A stretch of DNA of 64,000 nucleotides from Liolophura sinensis (GCF_032854445.1 NC_088304.1:33658810-33722809), one strand, 5' to 3'; counted from the first letter of the stretch, positions 32,901 to 45,433 are shown. The notes: generated by a model from the sequence alone, not told the origin. Made by a program: numbers and translations.

Positions 32901-33313
32901 CTATAAGGAAGAGGAAATAAACCAATTTTACCGGAAGTTATTCCCCTGAGAGCTTTTCTCCCTGTATCACTGTTTTGAAAAGTGCCGTTGATGTTACATG
33001 AAGGTATCACATATTGAAGCTTGAAAATCATGAATATTGTGAACCATGAATACCCCAGTCTTTATATTATTCAAAGAAGTAGGCGATATATAAATGAACT
33101 TCGACAAACATGACCTCCGTGACATAGGTTATAGGTCTCGGAGGTGGTTGCTAAACTGAACCGCTGTAAGCAGTGTCACTGTAGACGAATGACAAACTGG
33201 GTCGAGAAATCACGCACGATATAGATTGGCGTTAACTTACCCAGAGTTAGTAGCCCCAATACAGTCAGCAATATGGGCAGTTTGACGCAGTGTCTGAATA
33301 CCCTTCCTCTCAT
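26999..33313 (-). CDS. Carbohydrate sulfotransferase (CHST1/3-like), gene b
   Basis: Paralogue of gene a with the same exon plan. Minus-strand exons 33313-33241, 31362-31101 and 27797-26999 join in phases 1 and 2 to give 377 aa. Exon 1 is a signal anchor (PILLTVLGLLTL). Exon 2 has the PAPS 5' loop VIILSYMRSGSSL (residues 60-72) and YVFEPLWYLC. Exon 3 has VIHLVRDPRGILHSR (about 205-219) and LRYEDFSSEP. Intron 2 starts with GC (CG/GCAAGT) where gene a has GT; GC is the only donor that keeps frame there. Intron 2 is 3.3 kb, against 226 bp in gene a, because it holds dispersed repeat R1 with nested insertions. Predicted Golgi enzyme; substrate unknown. Confidence 0.87.
28791..28824 (-). mobile_element. 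34-bp SINE-D tail with 10-bp target-site duplication
   Basis: The insert consists only of a TGAATGAATGA tail and TTATGGCTTAACGCCACATC plus GGT. CGGCGATGAA precedes it at 28781-28790 and follows it at 28825-28834. Copy 1 of R1 has a single TTCATCGTTGAAGTCC there. Confidence 0.8.
28971..29673. mobile_element. 703-bp foldback element with 8-bp target-site duplication
   Basis: Two arms of roughly 310 bp are near-complementary around a loop of about 90 bp. Matching blocks include GGTCATATGGACTTCCACGC, ATTCCCTGATACAAACAAAC and TTTTATCCCACCCAACATTC on the left, each present in reverse complement on the right. The ends read TAGACCAAACCTAAG and, reversed, TAGCCCAAAGCTAAG. CGGGTATT flanks both sides (28963-28970 and 29674-29681). 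An 8-bp duplication fits hAT-type transposition; no transposase is encoded. Transcribed within the sulfotransferase b intron it would form a long RNA hairpin. Confidence 0.85.
31953..32290 (+). mobile_element. SINE-B copy in sulfotransferase b intron 1
   Basis: Near full-length: TCAGTTGGTAGAGCGTCCGC, TCAATCCTGGGTCGAGTCAC, AGTATAATGGCTCGGGCGGG, TTGCCTTCGGTAAGGC and the TGTTAAGTACGACGTTATAC end. The first tRNA bases are missing. Confidence 0.87.
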
Positions 33314-34693
33314 ATTGTTCTCGCGGGAGGAGTCTACATCGCCTTCCCGGCACCTCTTCCTTGATTGACGCTCAAAAAAAAATGAATAAAAAAAATCAAG
33401 GTGAAATTTTACACAATTTCTTCTTCAATCTGCAACTGCATTAAAGGTGATGCTTCGTAATCCCTGCAAGGTGCAGAGAGCGGGGTACCTATAGATAGCC
33501 TTTCTGCCCCTCTCCCGTTTTGAAAATACCCAGATGTCATGTCTAACACACTCACTCAGTCTGTCCAGTTCTTCCAGTAGGTCAGCTCGTGGACGATCAG
33601 TATATTGATTGATTTTAAAGGAGAAGAAAATTTAAATATTAATCAAATACCATTGAAAAGAGTATGCATTTCCTCGCAGGTGCATGCCTTAAAACTTCTA
33701 ATATGTACCTCGTGGTGATGCCCCGAGTTTTTCTCTCTTACTCTTGAAACCACGTACGAATATGAGTCTACACCCATTACATAAAATTCTTACTCCTAAT
33801 ATCACTGCTATTATCGTTTGCTAACACATCCTGAATTTGGTAATATGTCCTTGACACAAGTCAGGTATACTGCCCGTGTGGTACACGTAGGTTTCCTCTT
33901 TATCGGCTACATATAAAGCAGCCTTCGGTAAAACTCACTCTTGATATATAGAGGCTATGTGTTTATTCAGCCGCACGTGGTTCAATACGAATTAGTCAAC
34001 ACACACAGTCAGATAAACTCTGCCTTTTGAATAGATGTGCTCAGCTGTAGCTTTGAAACACCGCTGCTATTGTGACAACATAAATCGATACCACCCAACC
34101 ACACAGAGAGGATATCGGACTGGAAACAGGGGTTAGACGCAGCCCCTCAAAATGCGTACAGGCTTCATTGACTCTGTCGACTAAAGCCTTATTCCCGCCT
34201 CGGTCGACCGTTTTATGGCCAGTTACGTCGCAGGTTCGAATCCAGGCCTCGGTAATTTGGCTACGGCTTTAAACCAGAAGGTTTGTCAGGTACCGGTGGT
34301 TTACACATTCCGGTTTCCACCACTCATAAACCGGACAGCCATTGAGTAAATTCACAATTCTTTGTAAAAAGTTTTAAAATTCTCAGCTTTAAGAATAATC
34401 AATTTGCCTGTAATATGAGAGGTTGTTTTGGTTATAGTATAACTCTGTACATTTTCCTAGTTAGATTTATTTCGAAAATATTTACATTAATTTCCGAATT
34501 ACACATTTTAAAGACAGTTTCCAAACGCTGCATTGCGGCCATGCGTTTCTAAACAGCACAATACAACATTCTATAAATCTGCATTATTGTTTCGTTTCCA
34601 CAATACAGTCCCTTGTGCGGTTCTAGAAAAGACAATTTTCCAGTACATTACTTTTTTGTATAAAAAGTACGAATGATCCATAAATATTTTCTC
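33314..34693. other. Intergenic between sulfotransferase b and mannanase
   Basis: No gene recognised. A SINE-like piece at about 34190-34350 has a B-box-like GCAGGTTCGAATCCAGGCCT followed by AGGTTTGTCAGGTACCGGTG. The rest looks unique. Confidence 0.45.
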
Positions 34694-34699
34694 TTTATT
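34694..34699 (-). terminator. Mannanase polyadenylation signal (candidate)
   Basis: AATAAA on the minus strand, about 145 bp after the mannanase stop codon. Confidence 0.5.
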
Positions 34700-34843
34700 T
34701 AAATCTGCAGTTTGATATCCATTACTTCCAAATGTTAACATTTCTTTGTTAACATTTTGTACAAATCTCCAGTCTGTGTGTACACTTGTCTAAATCCTCA
34801 CTGTTTCTAACAAAGTCTGCCAGCTGCAGTAGTATCCATGTAA

Positions 34844-37800
34844 TTATAAATCAACGCTGACGCGCCCTCCATAAGCCTGTTCGTTTTTGTGTCGCGTTGC
34901 ATGAAGTCCCTCTTGTATGACGCTGTGGTTGTCGGAGACGTCATCCAGATGAAGGTAGGCCCAACTCCAGGCCCCGCTGTAACCGTGGTAATAGGCCCAG
35001 GTGTACTGCTGGTGGCTAGAGTGACCGGCACCTGAAGCCTGACTAAACTCTCCAATGATTACAGGCTTATCCAGATTGTATCTGTTCATCGGAACCTGTA
35101 GAGGAAAAACAAACACCATCAAACCACAAAACATGTCATGAGAAAAGTCAAATATGGGGATGGACAAAACCTACCCATGTTTGATACACAATGCCGATGA
35201 ACGTGGTTTTTTTTTCTTTTGTTTCTTTATATGTTGTCATGATTGTGTATAGTAAAATGGTTTTCATCATCAGGCAAAAAAAAAAGACAAAAACATTAAG
35301 ATGGGTTCCAATGATCTTTCCAGTGAATTAACACCATAACTATATATTTTGTCATTAATACCCAGAAAGCCGCATAGCAACATGACCGATATGATATTGA
35401 CAGGGACGTTAAATTTCATACAAACAAATTTATTTATTTATTTGATTGGTGTTTTACACCGTTCAAAAAGAATATTTCACCTATACGACGGTGGCCAGCA
35501 TTATGGTGGGAGGAAACCGGGCAGACCACGAGGAAAACCCACGACCATCCGCAGGTTGCCGCAGACCTTTCCACGTACGATTTGAGAGAAAGCCAGCATG
35601 AGCTGGACTTGAACTCACAGCGACCACATTGGTGGGAGGCCCCTGGGTCATTGCGCCGTGCTGACGTGCTAACCACCTCGGGCACGGAGGCGCCCATACA
35701 AAGGTGCCATAAAACACCTTGCTAAAGACCAATCACGATACGTCACCCAGTACTCCAGTATCATGAACCACAAGCGATAGAATATACGTTCCAGCAATGT
35801 CATTTTATAAAATTGATCAGCACCTGGACTGATCCAGTTCCTCCCACGATTGCGCTCTAACCAAACCGCAGTGACAGTCACCATCGTGTAAGAGACGGGG
35901 TAAGTATGTACTTTCCGGCATGTTTTGAACGGCTATGTTGCACTTGTAGGTATTGTGTGTCAACCTCATGCACATATTGCTCTTTTGTCATTGACATTTA
36001 TGTAATTTTGTCAGTGACATATTCATTGCCCTTTCCTCTACGGACCACTTATTGCCCTTTTGTCTTTGGCAAATTTATTGTCCTTTTGTCTGCGACACAC
36101 TTATTTCCTTTCCCTCTGCGAAAGGCCCATTGCCTTTTTGTCTATCGCAAACTTATTACCCTTTTTTCTATGATACAGTTATTGCTATTGTGTCTAATAT
36201 ACCTACTGTCCATTCCGTTTTTGCACTTTTGTCAGTCACTTATGGGACAGTTAACGCACTTTCACCAGTGACACAAGTAATGCCATTCTTATTGCCATTT
36301 TGTCACTGCCACGCATTGTTACCCATAGATCATGTCTTTTCCGTTAGGCTGTGACAGACTTATTGCCCTTTTGTCCAAATTACTGATATGGCCTACATGT
36401 ACATCATAGTCATGGATATGAGTCTGGTGAATCCCCACCCACCGTGAAAGGAGACCCGTCCCTGTACTGATGTGTACTGGTCTGGTACGTATGTATCTGA
36501 TAGTAGTCCAGATGACCTCTGTCCGTGCCGCTGGCCTCCTTCAGACAACTGTCAGAGTAGAAGTTGGTCCCGTACACGTCAGAGTTGGCTGTGTACCCCC
36601 AAGATCCCACAGTGACCAGTGCCTGGAACACAATACGTTGTAGTCAAATATAATTTCCCGGCTTGTTGTTAATAAGGTATTTAACTGGATGAAGATATAG
36701 CAGGGTTTTTAAATGAAGATAATGTTCTTTCTTGCATGGGTGACAAAGGATCCCCAAGGCACAATTTAATACGATACCTCGTATACCCTTTTCATTATTT
36801 ATTCATTAACTTCCACTAAATATGTCTTACTCGTCAAAGGTTAGTCATTTACACTGATAGAGAACATCCAGATGTATCATCTTTGAAGTAGCATGACACA
36901 TTTTATTTGTGACCACTGTTTTGATTCTATGCATAAATAAAATTCGTTTTTTCCCCATTATAGTTACCTTAGGGTCTACGACGTGTATGGCGTCAGCCTG
37001 TTTTGCAATAAAACGAAGGAGATGTCGCATGGGGATCTGTTGTCCTGTCCAGCCGGCTAGTGGCTTGTGAAACTTACTGCTGTCGTAACATCGGTGGTCA
37101 TCATGATGACCTGCCATTCATAAGCCACACACATGTGAACAGTTTAACAAATAACCACAGCACACATATCTCTAAAATGTGGCTTGTGATCTACGGTACG
37201 CCAGATACAAATGTTGACGCCACAAGAACATCACCCCTGACGTATTCCTATGATCCTACAGGTAGTCGAGTAATGAATTTATATGAATTTGGAAAGCATC
37301 CAATCAAATACTGTTCCATACGTCGTGGTGGTGAACAACAATAGCATACAGTTTTAAGTAAACAAGCCACTTGTGTCGTTCTTAGCAAATTCTCAAACCA
37401 GTAGGCCGAAAGCTCATGCTCGTGTTAAGTCACTAAATATTAATTGTTCAGTTATTTTGAGAACGGCAAGTCATATTAACATTGTTACTTCCATTATATT
37501 ATGAATATAGCTAATACAGATTTGGCTGCAGCTTTTAGTCGGGAGGTTTGTCAGGTAACCCCTGAGTGGGATGCTGTGTCTTCTCCTTGTTCTCTCTATC
37601 CATTAACATGCCGTTAACACTAACGAGCGAAATATTCTAACGCTTGTGTTTTTTGCCTGAATCAGCACTCAATAAATAAATAAATAAATGATTAATAAAT
37701 GCTTCCTAAATGATATAAATTCAAATAAACCCAATAAACTTACAAAGACCAGCATTTGACATAGGCATGAAGAGAACGCATCCAAAAATGCTTTATAGAC

Positions 37801-40150
37801 AAAATAGTACGTGTTACCGTTTACTCCCGGAATTTCTTGAACGTTTGACCAACTGGATTTCCATGACGCTCAACATCATATCGTTTACAACCAACTATAG
37901 ATTTACCGTATGCTTGGAATAAACCACCGTACTCTGACAAGTTACTAACAAACTTCTCAATAAATCTCAGAACTTATTGAAAGTCTGGCCCGTTTGTTTT
38001 CCACGAAGCTCTACATATATGTATAGCGTTTACGACCACAACTATAGATTTACCGTAAAGTCTCACTCAGACTGCCTTGAAAAATTGCCCATATATGACG
38101 CTAATCGGCTCTACCTGCGTTTATTGCCTCCAACAGTCCAATGCCAGGAGAACAAGAAGAGGAACGGAAATCCCCCGGAGATTCCCTGTCTTCATATGGG
38201 TTTGAACCAACACCTTCTGTGTCCGAGGATTCACAGACAAGCATCTGGATGTCGTTACCATGACCCGCCAACCCACACACATGCAATTGTCGGGTGGAGC
38301 AAATGATGATGTATGATACATACCCGTTTGCATCAAGCCTTCTGGTTCGTTGATAATCTCATAGGACAAAAGGGCCGGTTCGTCTTTAAGCGCACTGGCA
38401 ATAGGCTTGAGGACACGGTCCAGGTACGCCGCCATCTTACTGTCGTCGGTAAACAGTCCGTGGACATGAGGGTCTGACGGTGGGGAAGGAGGGTATTGGT
38501 TGGTGATAAATAGGCTTATGTTTCGTTTAAATTCTTGTCTTTTCATCACATTATATATATGGTTAACGTGTCATTAAATATGTGTAATACATTAATCATC
38601 AGCTGGTTCGTGGATTGACATTCCACCGCTGGTACACCTACAAGTATTTCCAAATATGTCAGTCCCATAACACCCAAGAATATACAGATCGTGTTGTTAA
38701 TTCTAAGACAACTCAATTCAAGCCTACTGTACACAATTAGACTTACTGTGATTTATGCTTTTGTTAGAATCTAAAGAAAGCGAGAGAAACTTGAAGAATT
38801 ATAAAGCAAACCAGTCGTCACTTATATACGACTACATTAATAGGTCCAAATTACCTTTATGTAAGGCTTTTCTACATGTACATGGCATTAGAAAATATTC
38901 TTACTTTTTAGAGATCTCGCTCCGTTCCAAAACACAAAGTTAACCAGCACATTGTGTTTTTGAGCTTCGTGAAGAAAAGCTTTCATGTCCGAGATGAAAT
39001 CCGTGGGGAGGAAGGCGTGGCCAATGCTGTCAAAACGAGGTTCATGTTGCGCATCCGCGTACACCCACATCCCTGCAATGGTAGACTGAGTGACAAAATC
39101 CGTCATTCAAAGCATACAGCTGTAGTTCCCAAACCTACATGTAGTAAGGGTCAATAACTGAAAGACCAGTTCTCAAAACGACACAAACAAAACAACCAAG
39201 GAACCAAGAAATGGATGGAATTAAAACGGATTCAAACAAAGAGAAGCAGTCAGCAGCTTTAAATGATTCTGGAAAGAGGCAAGGAATATTGCCGGCGAAT
39301 GAATGAGATTAGTCTCCATGATCTTGTATCATGTTAGTTTATATGTTGTGAATAATGAAAAATTTATCTCTGCTGAGCTTTGATTGCAACTGGCTGTTCA
39401 CATATCCAAAGCAGGGCATTGAATTCGTCGTATATTCACGGCCCTTAATCCCAGGTGTAGCGGGAAGCGATGGCGATAATAATTACACTCACATCGCTGC
39501 ATTTGGATTTGCTTAAAAGGGTTTTAACAAATTAAAAATATCAATACTCTATATCATGCGAGTCCATATCAATTTCGCTTTAATATCCCTGTCAAGTCAT
39601 AGTAATGCAAATTGTTAAATCACTAGGAAAGTTATTCCTGAGGTCGTACGAGGGAAGGTCTGTCAGTATCTTGCAGATGTTCATTGGTTTCCTCCGGGCC
39701 TTGACTGCCCGGTTTCCTCCTACCATAATGATGGTCACTGTTGTATAAGTGAAATATTCTCGAGTGCAGCATAAAACGTGAATAAATAATCAAATCAATA
39801 AATACATATGTTTAACCCCGTTTTACGTTAACTGATCAATTTAAAACTCTTCAACAAACACGTCACAAAAAAGAGAGGGTGCGTTTCAGGTGCTTCAACT
39901 CACTGACAGAGTTCCCGCCGTTTTCCTGGAGAAATCTAAACGTGCTCCGGAAGCCGTTGATGCCCTTCTGGAAACCACCGTTACCAAAATCCTCTCCGTA
40001 ACGTAAAAAAGGCTGGTTGACTCCAGACATGAACAGTCGTTCTCCATTGTGGACGAAATGAGTGCCATTAACGGCCACGTAATGGCTGCCAAGTCCACCA
40101 GGTAAAAGGGTCAAGGCTTGGAATACAGCAATCAACATCGAAATATACAT
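34844..40150 (-). CDS. Secreted endo-1,4-beta-mannanase, glycoside hydrolase family 5
   Basis: Likely digestive enzyme cutting internal beta-1,4 links of plant or algal mannan. Six minus-strand exons (40150-39904, 39072-38905, 38473-38324, 37110-36968, 36622-36443, 35095-34844) join in phases 1,1,1,0,0 to give 379 aa, close to gastropod and bivalve mannanases. A signal peptide (MYISMLIAVFQALTLLPGG) is followed by SGVNQPFLRYGEDFGNGGF and GGNSVRMWVYAD. The acid/base glutamate is E181 in IINEPEG and the nucleophile is E312 in VIIGEFSQ; HTY in exon 5 and GYSGAWSWAY in exon 6 are also family marks. All introns are GT-AG. No carbohydrate-binding module is attached. The upstream TTG codon in frame is not needed as a start. 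Confidence 0.93.
35425..35694 (-). mobile_element. Full-length SINE-A in mannanase intron 5
   Basis: Complete from the TTTATTTATTTATTTGATTG tail to the tRNA-like head (AACCACCTCGGGCACGGAGG). CATACAAA lies on both sides (35417-35424, 35695-35702), a likely 8-bp target-site duplication. Confidence 0.87.
35935..36385 (+). repeat. Degenerate tandem repeat in mannanase intron 5
   Basis: About ten diverged copies of a 30-36 bp unit containing TTATTGCCCTTTTGTC, each followed by a variable segment such as TTTGGCAAA, TGCGACACAC or TATCGCAAAC. Copies differ widely, which suggests an old array. Open frames across it are by-products. Confidence 0.75.
39641..39808 (+). repeat. SINE-A copy in mannanase intron 1
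   Basis: GGGAAGGTCTGTCAGTATCT, GCCCGGTTTCCTCCTACCAT, GTATAAGTGAAATATTCTCG and an AATAAATAATCAAATCAATA tail. The head is absent. Confidence 0.85.
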
Positions 40151-41367
40151 TGTTTCTGCACCCAAAGCAACTGCTGAATAAGAAATTCACTTTAGATAAA
40201 TTCTGGTCGACGTGTTAAGGATAATTCTTGAGAGATGTATAACTGTTGAAACCCAGAACAAACAAAGAAAACTAAGGCTCCGACAAAGCCAACTAATGAC
40301 GGCTTAGTCAGTTTATATCTGTTCGCGGATTGATATAAGTCTGCGATGGCTGTGTGACAATAAATGCTGATATAACTATGTATGCATTATGATATCTGAG
40401 TGCTGAGTTTTTATTTTAATCTGCTTAACAGTTGCTAGCATTCCCATGGCTCAGTCATTATAGGAAGGTGAGTCGTAGCTGGATTATTACCATGTAGCGT
40501 TAGTTTCTGCGCAATCGACGGGCTCCTCACAAATCAGGGGAGGCTGACTCAAAACCCGTTTGTTTCGGCTACGGCTTTAATTCAGCAGATTCAGAGACAA
40601 CTTGCCAAATGACGGTTGTTTATTCTCTTGATTCCTTCATATGTAAACCTGGTCGAAGTGGGGTAGGTGAAAAGTTTTGAACGCGTAGAACAATGTACAA
40701 ATGCCAGATTCAGTGTCATTAGTTGCATATATGTGTATTTGCATCATTACCGAAATTAATCGGTTCGTTTAATTTTCATGTTCGTTGTAGTTAAGCTCTT
40801 TAAATTACCGCTCCCCTACAGCAGACTTGTTGATATAGATGATCTATATATGTACACCACAATGTAATTGTTTTAAACAACTCCGCATGGGAGGTTACGA
40901 TATTTGTCAGTCTGTTTGTCCTTCCATCTGTCGATCTCTGCCTATCTGTCTGTCTGCAACGGAATAGTTTTTGTCAGGAACGAAAACAATTTAATGGAAA
41001 AAAAGGAAAAAAAAAAAACAGTTACGCGCCGACTTGGACGAAATTATCCACTGAGCTTGACCTTGGGGTAACCACAAATGAATAAAATTTGGTGGCGCGC
41101 GGATCCAGGAACTTCTTAAACGATTCATCGCTGAGATACATGTAGGACAAAAATGTACAGCTATGTCTTTTAGATGCGGGAATCTGTGCACTTTGGCCTA
41201 ACAGAGGTCTGCGCTTTCGAGATTTCCGTCAGCCTTACAATTCCTGGGTCCATATTTATCAAACGTTATGTCAAAAATTCAAACACAGCTACAATTAAAA
41301 AGTTTTGCTCTAGGAAGTTTAAATTTGTGCCGTGATTCCTTACCGCAGAACAATGCAACTAGCATAA
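40151..41367. other. Upstream region of the mannanase gene
   Basis: No gene recognised. A TGTC-rich microsatellite-like stretch lies near 40905-40955 and an A-run near 40997-41020. No TATA box is clear. Confidence 0.4.
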
Positions 41368-41612
41368 CTTTATTTATTTATTTATTTATTTGAGTGGGGT
41401 TTACAACGAGCTCATCAATATTTCATACGATGGTGGCAGCATTATGGTGGTGGCAGCATTATGGTGGTGGAACGAATCACGACCATCCGCAGGTTGCTGC
41501 AGACCTTCCCACACACTGCCAGGGAGGAAGCCAGCATGAACTAGATTTGAACTCACAGCGGCCGCATAGGAGAGAGGCTCTTGGTCATTATGATGCGCAA
41601 GAGCGCCCCAGC
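41368..41612 (-). repeat. SINE-A copy beside the 44-bp satellite
   Basis: Long TTTATTTA tail, then a body in which GGTGGCAGCATTATG is duplicated in tandem, ACGACCATCCGCAGGTTGCT, and GCCAGCATGAACTAGATTTG. It ends about 50 bp before the satellite. Confidence 0.85.
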
Positions 41613-41662
41613 ACAATTTGAGTTTGGTTTTGTCAGCATTTGCAATTTGTTTCATAAATAAG

Positions 41663-44308
41663 GGTCCATGGACACAGAAACCATCTCAAGCTGACCGGTA
41701 AATGAGAGTCCGTGGACACAGAAACCATCTCAAGCTGATCGGTAAATGAGAGTCCATGGACACAGAAACCATCTCCAGCTGATCGGTAAATGAGAGTCCG
41801 TGGACACAGAAACCATCTCAAGCTGACCGGTAAATGAGAGTCCATGGACACAGAAACCATCTCAAGCTGATCGGTAAATGAGAGTCCGTGGACACAGAAA
41901 CCATCTCAAGCTGACCGGTAAATGAGAGTCCGTGGACACAGAAACCATCTCAAGCTGATCGGTAAATGAGAGTCCGTGGACACAGAAACCATCTCAAGCT
42001 GACCGGTAAATGAGAGTCCGTGGACACAGAAACCATCTCAAGCTAACCGGTAAATGAGAGTCCGTGGACACAGAAACCATCTCAAGCTGATCGGTAAATG
42101 AGAGTCCATGGACACAGAAACCATCTCCAGCTGATCGGTAAATGAGAGTCCATGGACACAGAAACCATCTCAAGCTGACCGGTAAATGAGAGTCCGTGGA
42201 CACAGAAACCATCTCAAGCTGATCGGTAAATGAGAGTCCGTGGACACAGAAACCATCTCAAGCTGACCGGTAAATGAGAGTCCATGGACACAGAAACCAT
42301 CTCGTGGACACAGAAACCATCTCAAGCTGACAGGTAAATGAGAGTCCGTGGACACAGAAACCATCTCCAGCTGATCGGTAAATGAGAGTCCATGGACACA
42401 GAAACCATCTCAAGCTGACCGGTAAATGAGAGTCCGTGGACACAGAAACCATCTCAAGCTGACCGGTAAATGAGAGTCCATGGACACAGAAACCATCTCA
42501 AGCTGATCGGTAATTGAGAGTCCATGGACACAGAAACCATCTCAAGCTGACTGGTAAATGAGAGTCCATGGACACAGAAACCATCTCAAGCTAACCGGTA
42601 AATGAGAGTCCGTGGACACAGAAACCATCTCAAGCTGATCGGTAAATGAGAGTCCATGGACACAGAAACCATCTCCAGCTGATCGGTAAATGAGAGTCCG
42701 TGGACACAGAAACCATCTCAAGCTGACCGGTAAATGAGAGTCCGTGGACACAGAAACCATCTCAAGCTGATCGGTAAATGAGAGTCCGTGGACACAGAAA
42801 CCATCTCAAGCTGACCGGTAAATGAGAGTCCATGGACACAGAAACCATCTCGTGGACACAGAAACCATCTCAAGCTGACAGGTAAATGAGAGTCCGTGGA
42901 CACAGAAACCATCTCCAGCTGATCGGTAAATGAGAGTCCATGGACACAGAAACCATCTCAAGCTGACCGGTAAATGAGAGTCCGTGGACACAGAAACCAT
43001 CTCAAGCTGACTGGTAAATGAGAGTCCATGGACACAGAAACCATCTCAAGCTGATCGGTAAATGAGAGTCCATGGACACAGAAACCATCTCCAGCTGATC
43101 GGTAAATGAGAGTCCGTGGACACAGAAACCATCTCAAGCTGATCGGTAAATGAGAGTCCGTGGACACAGAAACCATCTCCAGCTGATCGGTAAATGAGAG
43201 TCCGTGGACAAAGAAACCATCTCAAGCTGACCGGTAAATGAGAGTCCATGGACACAGAAACCATCTCGTGGACACAGAAACCATCTCAAGCTGACAGGTA
43301 AATGAGAGTCCGTGGACACAGAAACCATCTCCAGCTGATCGGTAAATGAGAGTCCATGGACACAGAAACCATCTCAAGCTGACCGGTAAATGAGAGTCCG
43401 TGGACACAGAAACCATCTCAAGCTGACCGGTAAATGAGAGTCCATGGGCACAGAAACCATCTCAAGCTGACCGGTAAATGAGAGTCCATGGACAGAAACC
43501 ATCTCCAGCTGATCGGTAAATGAGAGTCCATGGACACAGAAACCATCTCAAGCTGATCGGTAAATGAGAGTCCATGGACACAGAAACCATCTCCAGCTGA
43601 TCGGTAAATGAGAGTCCGTGGACACAGAAACCATCTCAAGCTGATCGGTAAATGAGAGTCCGTGGACACAGAAACCATCTCAAGCTGGCAGATAAATGAG
43701 AGTCCATGGACACAGAAACCATCTCAAGCTAACCGGTAAATGAGAGTCCGTGGACACAGAAACCATCTCCAGCTGACCGATAAATGAGAGTCCATGGACA
43801 CAGAAACCATCTCAAACTGACTGGTAAATGAGAGTCCATGGACACAGAAACCATCTCAAGCTGACAGGTAAATGAGAATCCATGGTCACAGAAACCATCT
43901 CAAGCTGACAGGTAAATGAGAGTCCATGGTCACAGAAACCATCTCAAGCTGATCGGTAAATGAGAGTCCATGGACACAGAAACCATCTCAAGCTGACCGG
44001 TAAATGAGAGTCCGTGGACACAGAAACCATCTCCAGCTGATCGGTAAATGAGAGTCCGTGGACACAGAAACCATCTCCAGCTGATCGGTAAATGAGAGTC
44101 CCTGGACACAGAAACCATCTCAAGCTGACCGGTAAATGAGAGTCCATGGTCACAGAAACCATCTCAAGCTGACCGGTAAATGAGAGTCCATGGACACAGA
44201 AACCATCTCAAGCTGACCGGTAAATGAGAGTCCGTGGACACAGAAACCATCTCAAGCTGACAGGTAAATGAGAGTCCATGGTCACAGAAACCATCTCAAG
44301 CTGACCGG
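41663..44308 (+). repeat. 44-bp satellite array
   Basis: About 60 tandem copies of a 44-bp unit (GGTAAATGAGAGTCC, then RTGGACACAGAAACC, then ATCTCAAGCTGAYC). Main variants are CCATGG/CCGTGG and CTCAAG/CTCCAG. A truncated 20-bp unit recurs with its junction CTCGTGGACA at 42301, 42849 and 43265, spaced 548 and 416 bp, which equal 12 and 9 full units plus 20 bp. The array is open on the minus strand over short spans, but no gene is implied. It lies between mannanase and RPL23A. Confidence 0.97.
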
Positions 44309-45433
44309 ATACTAGACTCCTCCAACTCACTGTTCTGAGCCGTTGTTGCCAAATTGAGCAGAACGGTCAAAGAGCATTACATAGAGCTGAACCATGGATG
44401 TACTGCCATGATTTGACTAGGGTCGGTCCCTGGGATCACGAAGCGATCCTAGCCTCAAGTCAAAAGTTTAATCACACTTGTTTTGTCACGAGACAGAAAG
44501 GCGAAGGAGGAAAGCATATGAACTCATCTCATGTTTTGCCAGTTACGTCGCCAATTGTGTAATTGCTGTAAAGTGTCATACTCCAGAAATTTTTCACTTC
44601 ACGACGGCGGCAAGGTTTACCGGTGCAGGAAACGTGAGTGCCCTGGTTAAACCACTGACAATTGTTAAGTTTCTGACAAACTTTCCACGTATGACGTATC
44701 GACACGAACGTGGTAACCCGAAAGACAGATTGTGCAAATGGGCACCGGAGCTCTGTCGCAAAATCAGTCACCAAGGGCCAACAAATAGCGAGAGCGGAGG
44801 AATCTCGAATTCCGTGTACAAGACCGGCATTGAACCTCCACTCTGTGTGACCTACCCACATTTAATTCGTATCACCACTATGCATCCTGGTGCCATCTTG
44901 GTCATGCTGCTGACAAAATTATAGTTCTGTCTCTCTGCAGAGCAATGGGAACACCAGACAACACCCACAGTGTTTGCATTTTTACATCTGCTTAACAATT
45001 TTTCGGTCAGGTGACAAAGTGTAATTAGGTGTGTGCATACACACTGTGTCTTCTTGTACCAGGGTGAGTAAATGCCGCCAAAGTGCTGTCACCGAAGCTG
45101 TTAGGAAGTACTTGTACAAAGACTGCCACAACTGAAACCAAAAGGAACCCAACAAAGCCAATTCTGACGTCCGTAAAAAATTTTAAATCTCATCACAATA
45201 CTTAGTCTTTTGGAACTGGAAGTTGAAATTTTGAAAATTTGTCTTTAGATAGGAATTACGAGGTGGTTAAAATCTTTTTGATTCAAATTTTTGCTTCAGT
45301 CAGAAATGGCTTCAGGGAATGTGTCTCTGGGGCTTCACACATAAAAGCATGAAGGACATTCTTACAACATTTGACAGTTGGTATTTTGGCTACAAAGCAA
45401 CAAAAACGCCCGTTCTAAAGACCTTTTGGGAAA
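44309..45433. other. Intergenic, mostly repeat remnant
   Basis: A diverged, reversed SINE-like sequence spans about 44560-44870 (ATTTTTCACTTCACGACGGC, TTTCTGACAAACTTTCCACG). The open frame across it carries no known domain and is judged a by-product. Confidence 0.5.

Noticed and set aside
41663-44308. Many overlapping minus-strand open frames of 60-90 codons with repeated MVSVSTDSHLPVSLRWFLCP-type peptides
   Set aside because: They are by-products of the 44-bp satellite, restart every few units and have no splice or promoter context.
44478-44924. A 148-codon plus-strand gene
   Set aside because: It overlaps a diverged reversed SINE (TTTTTCACTTCACGACGGCG) and has no domain.
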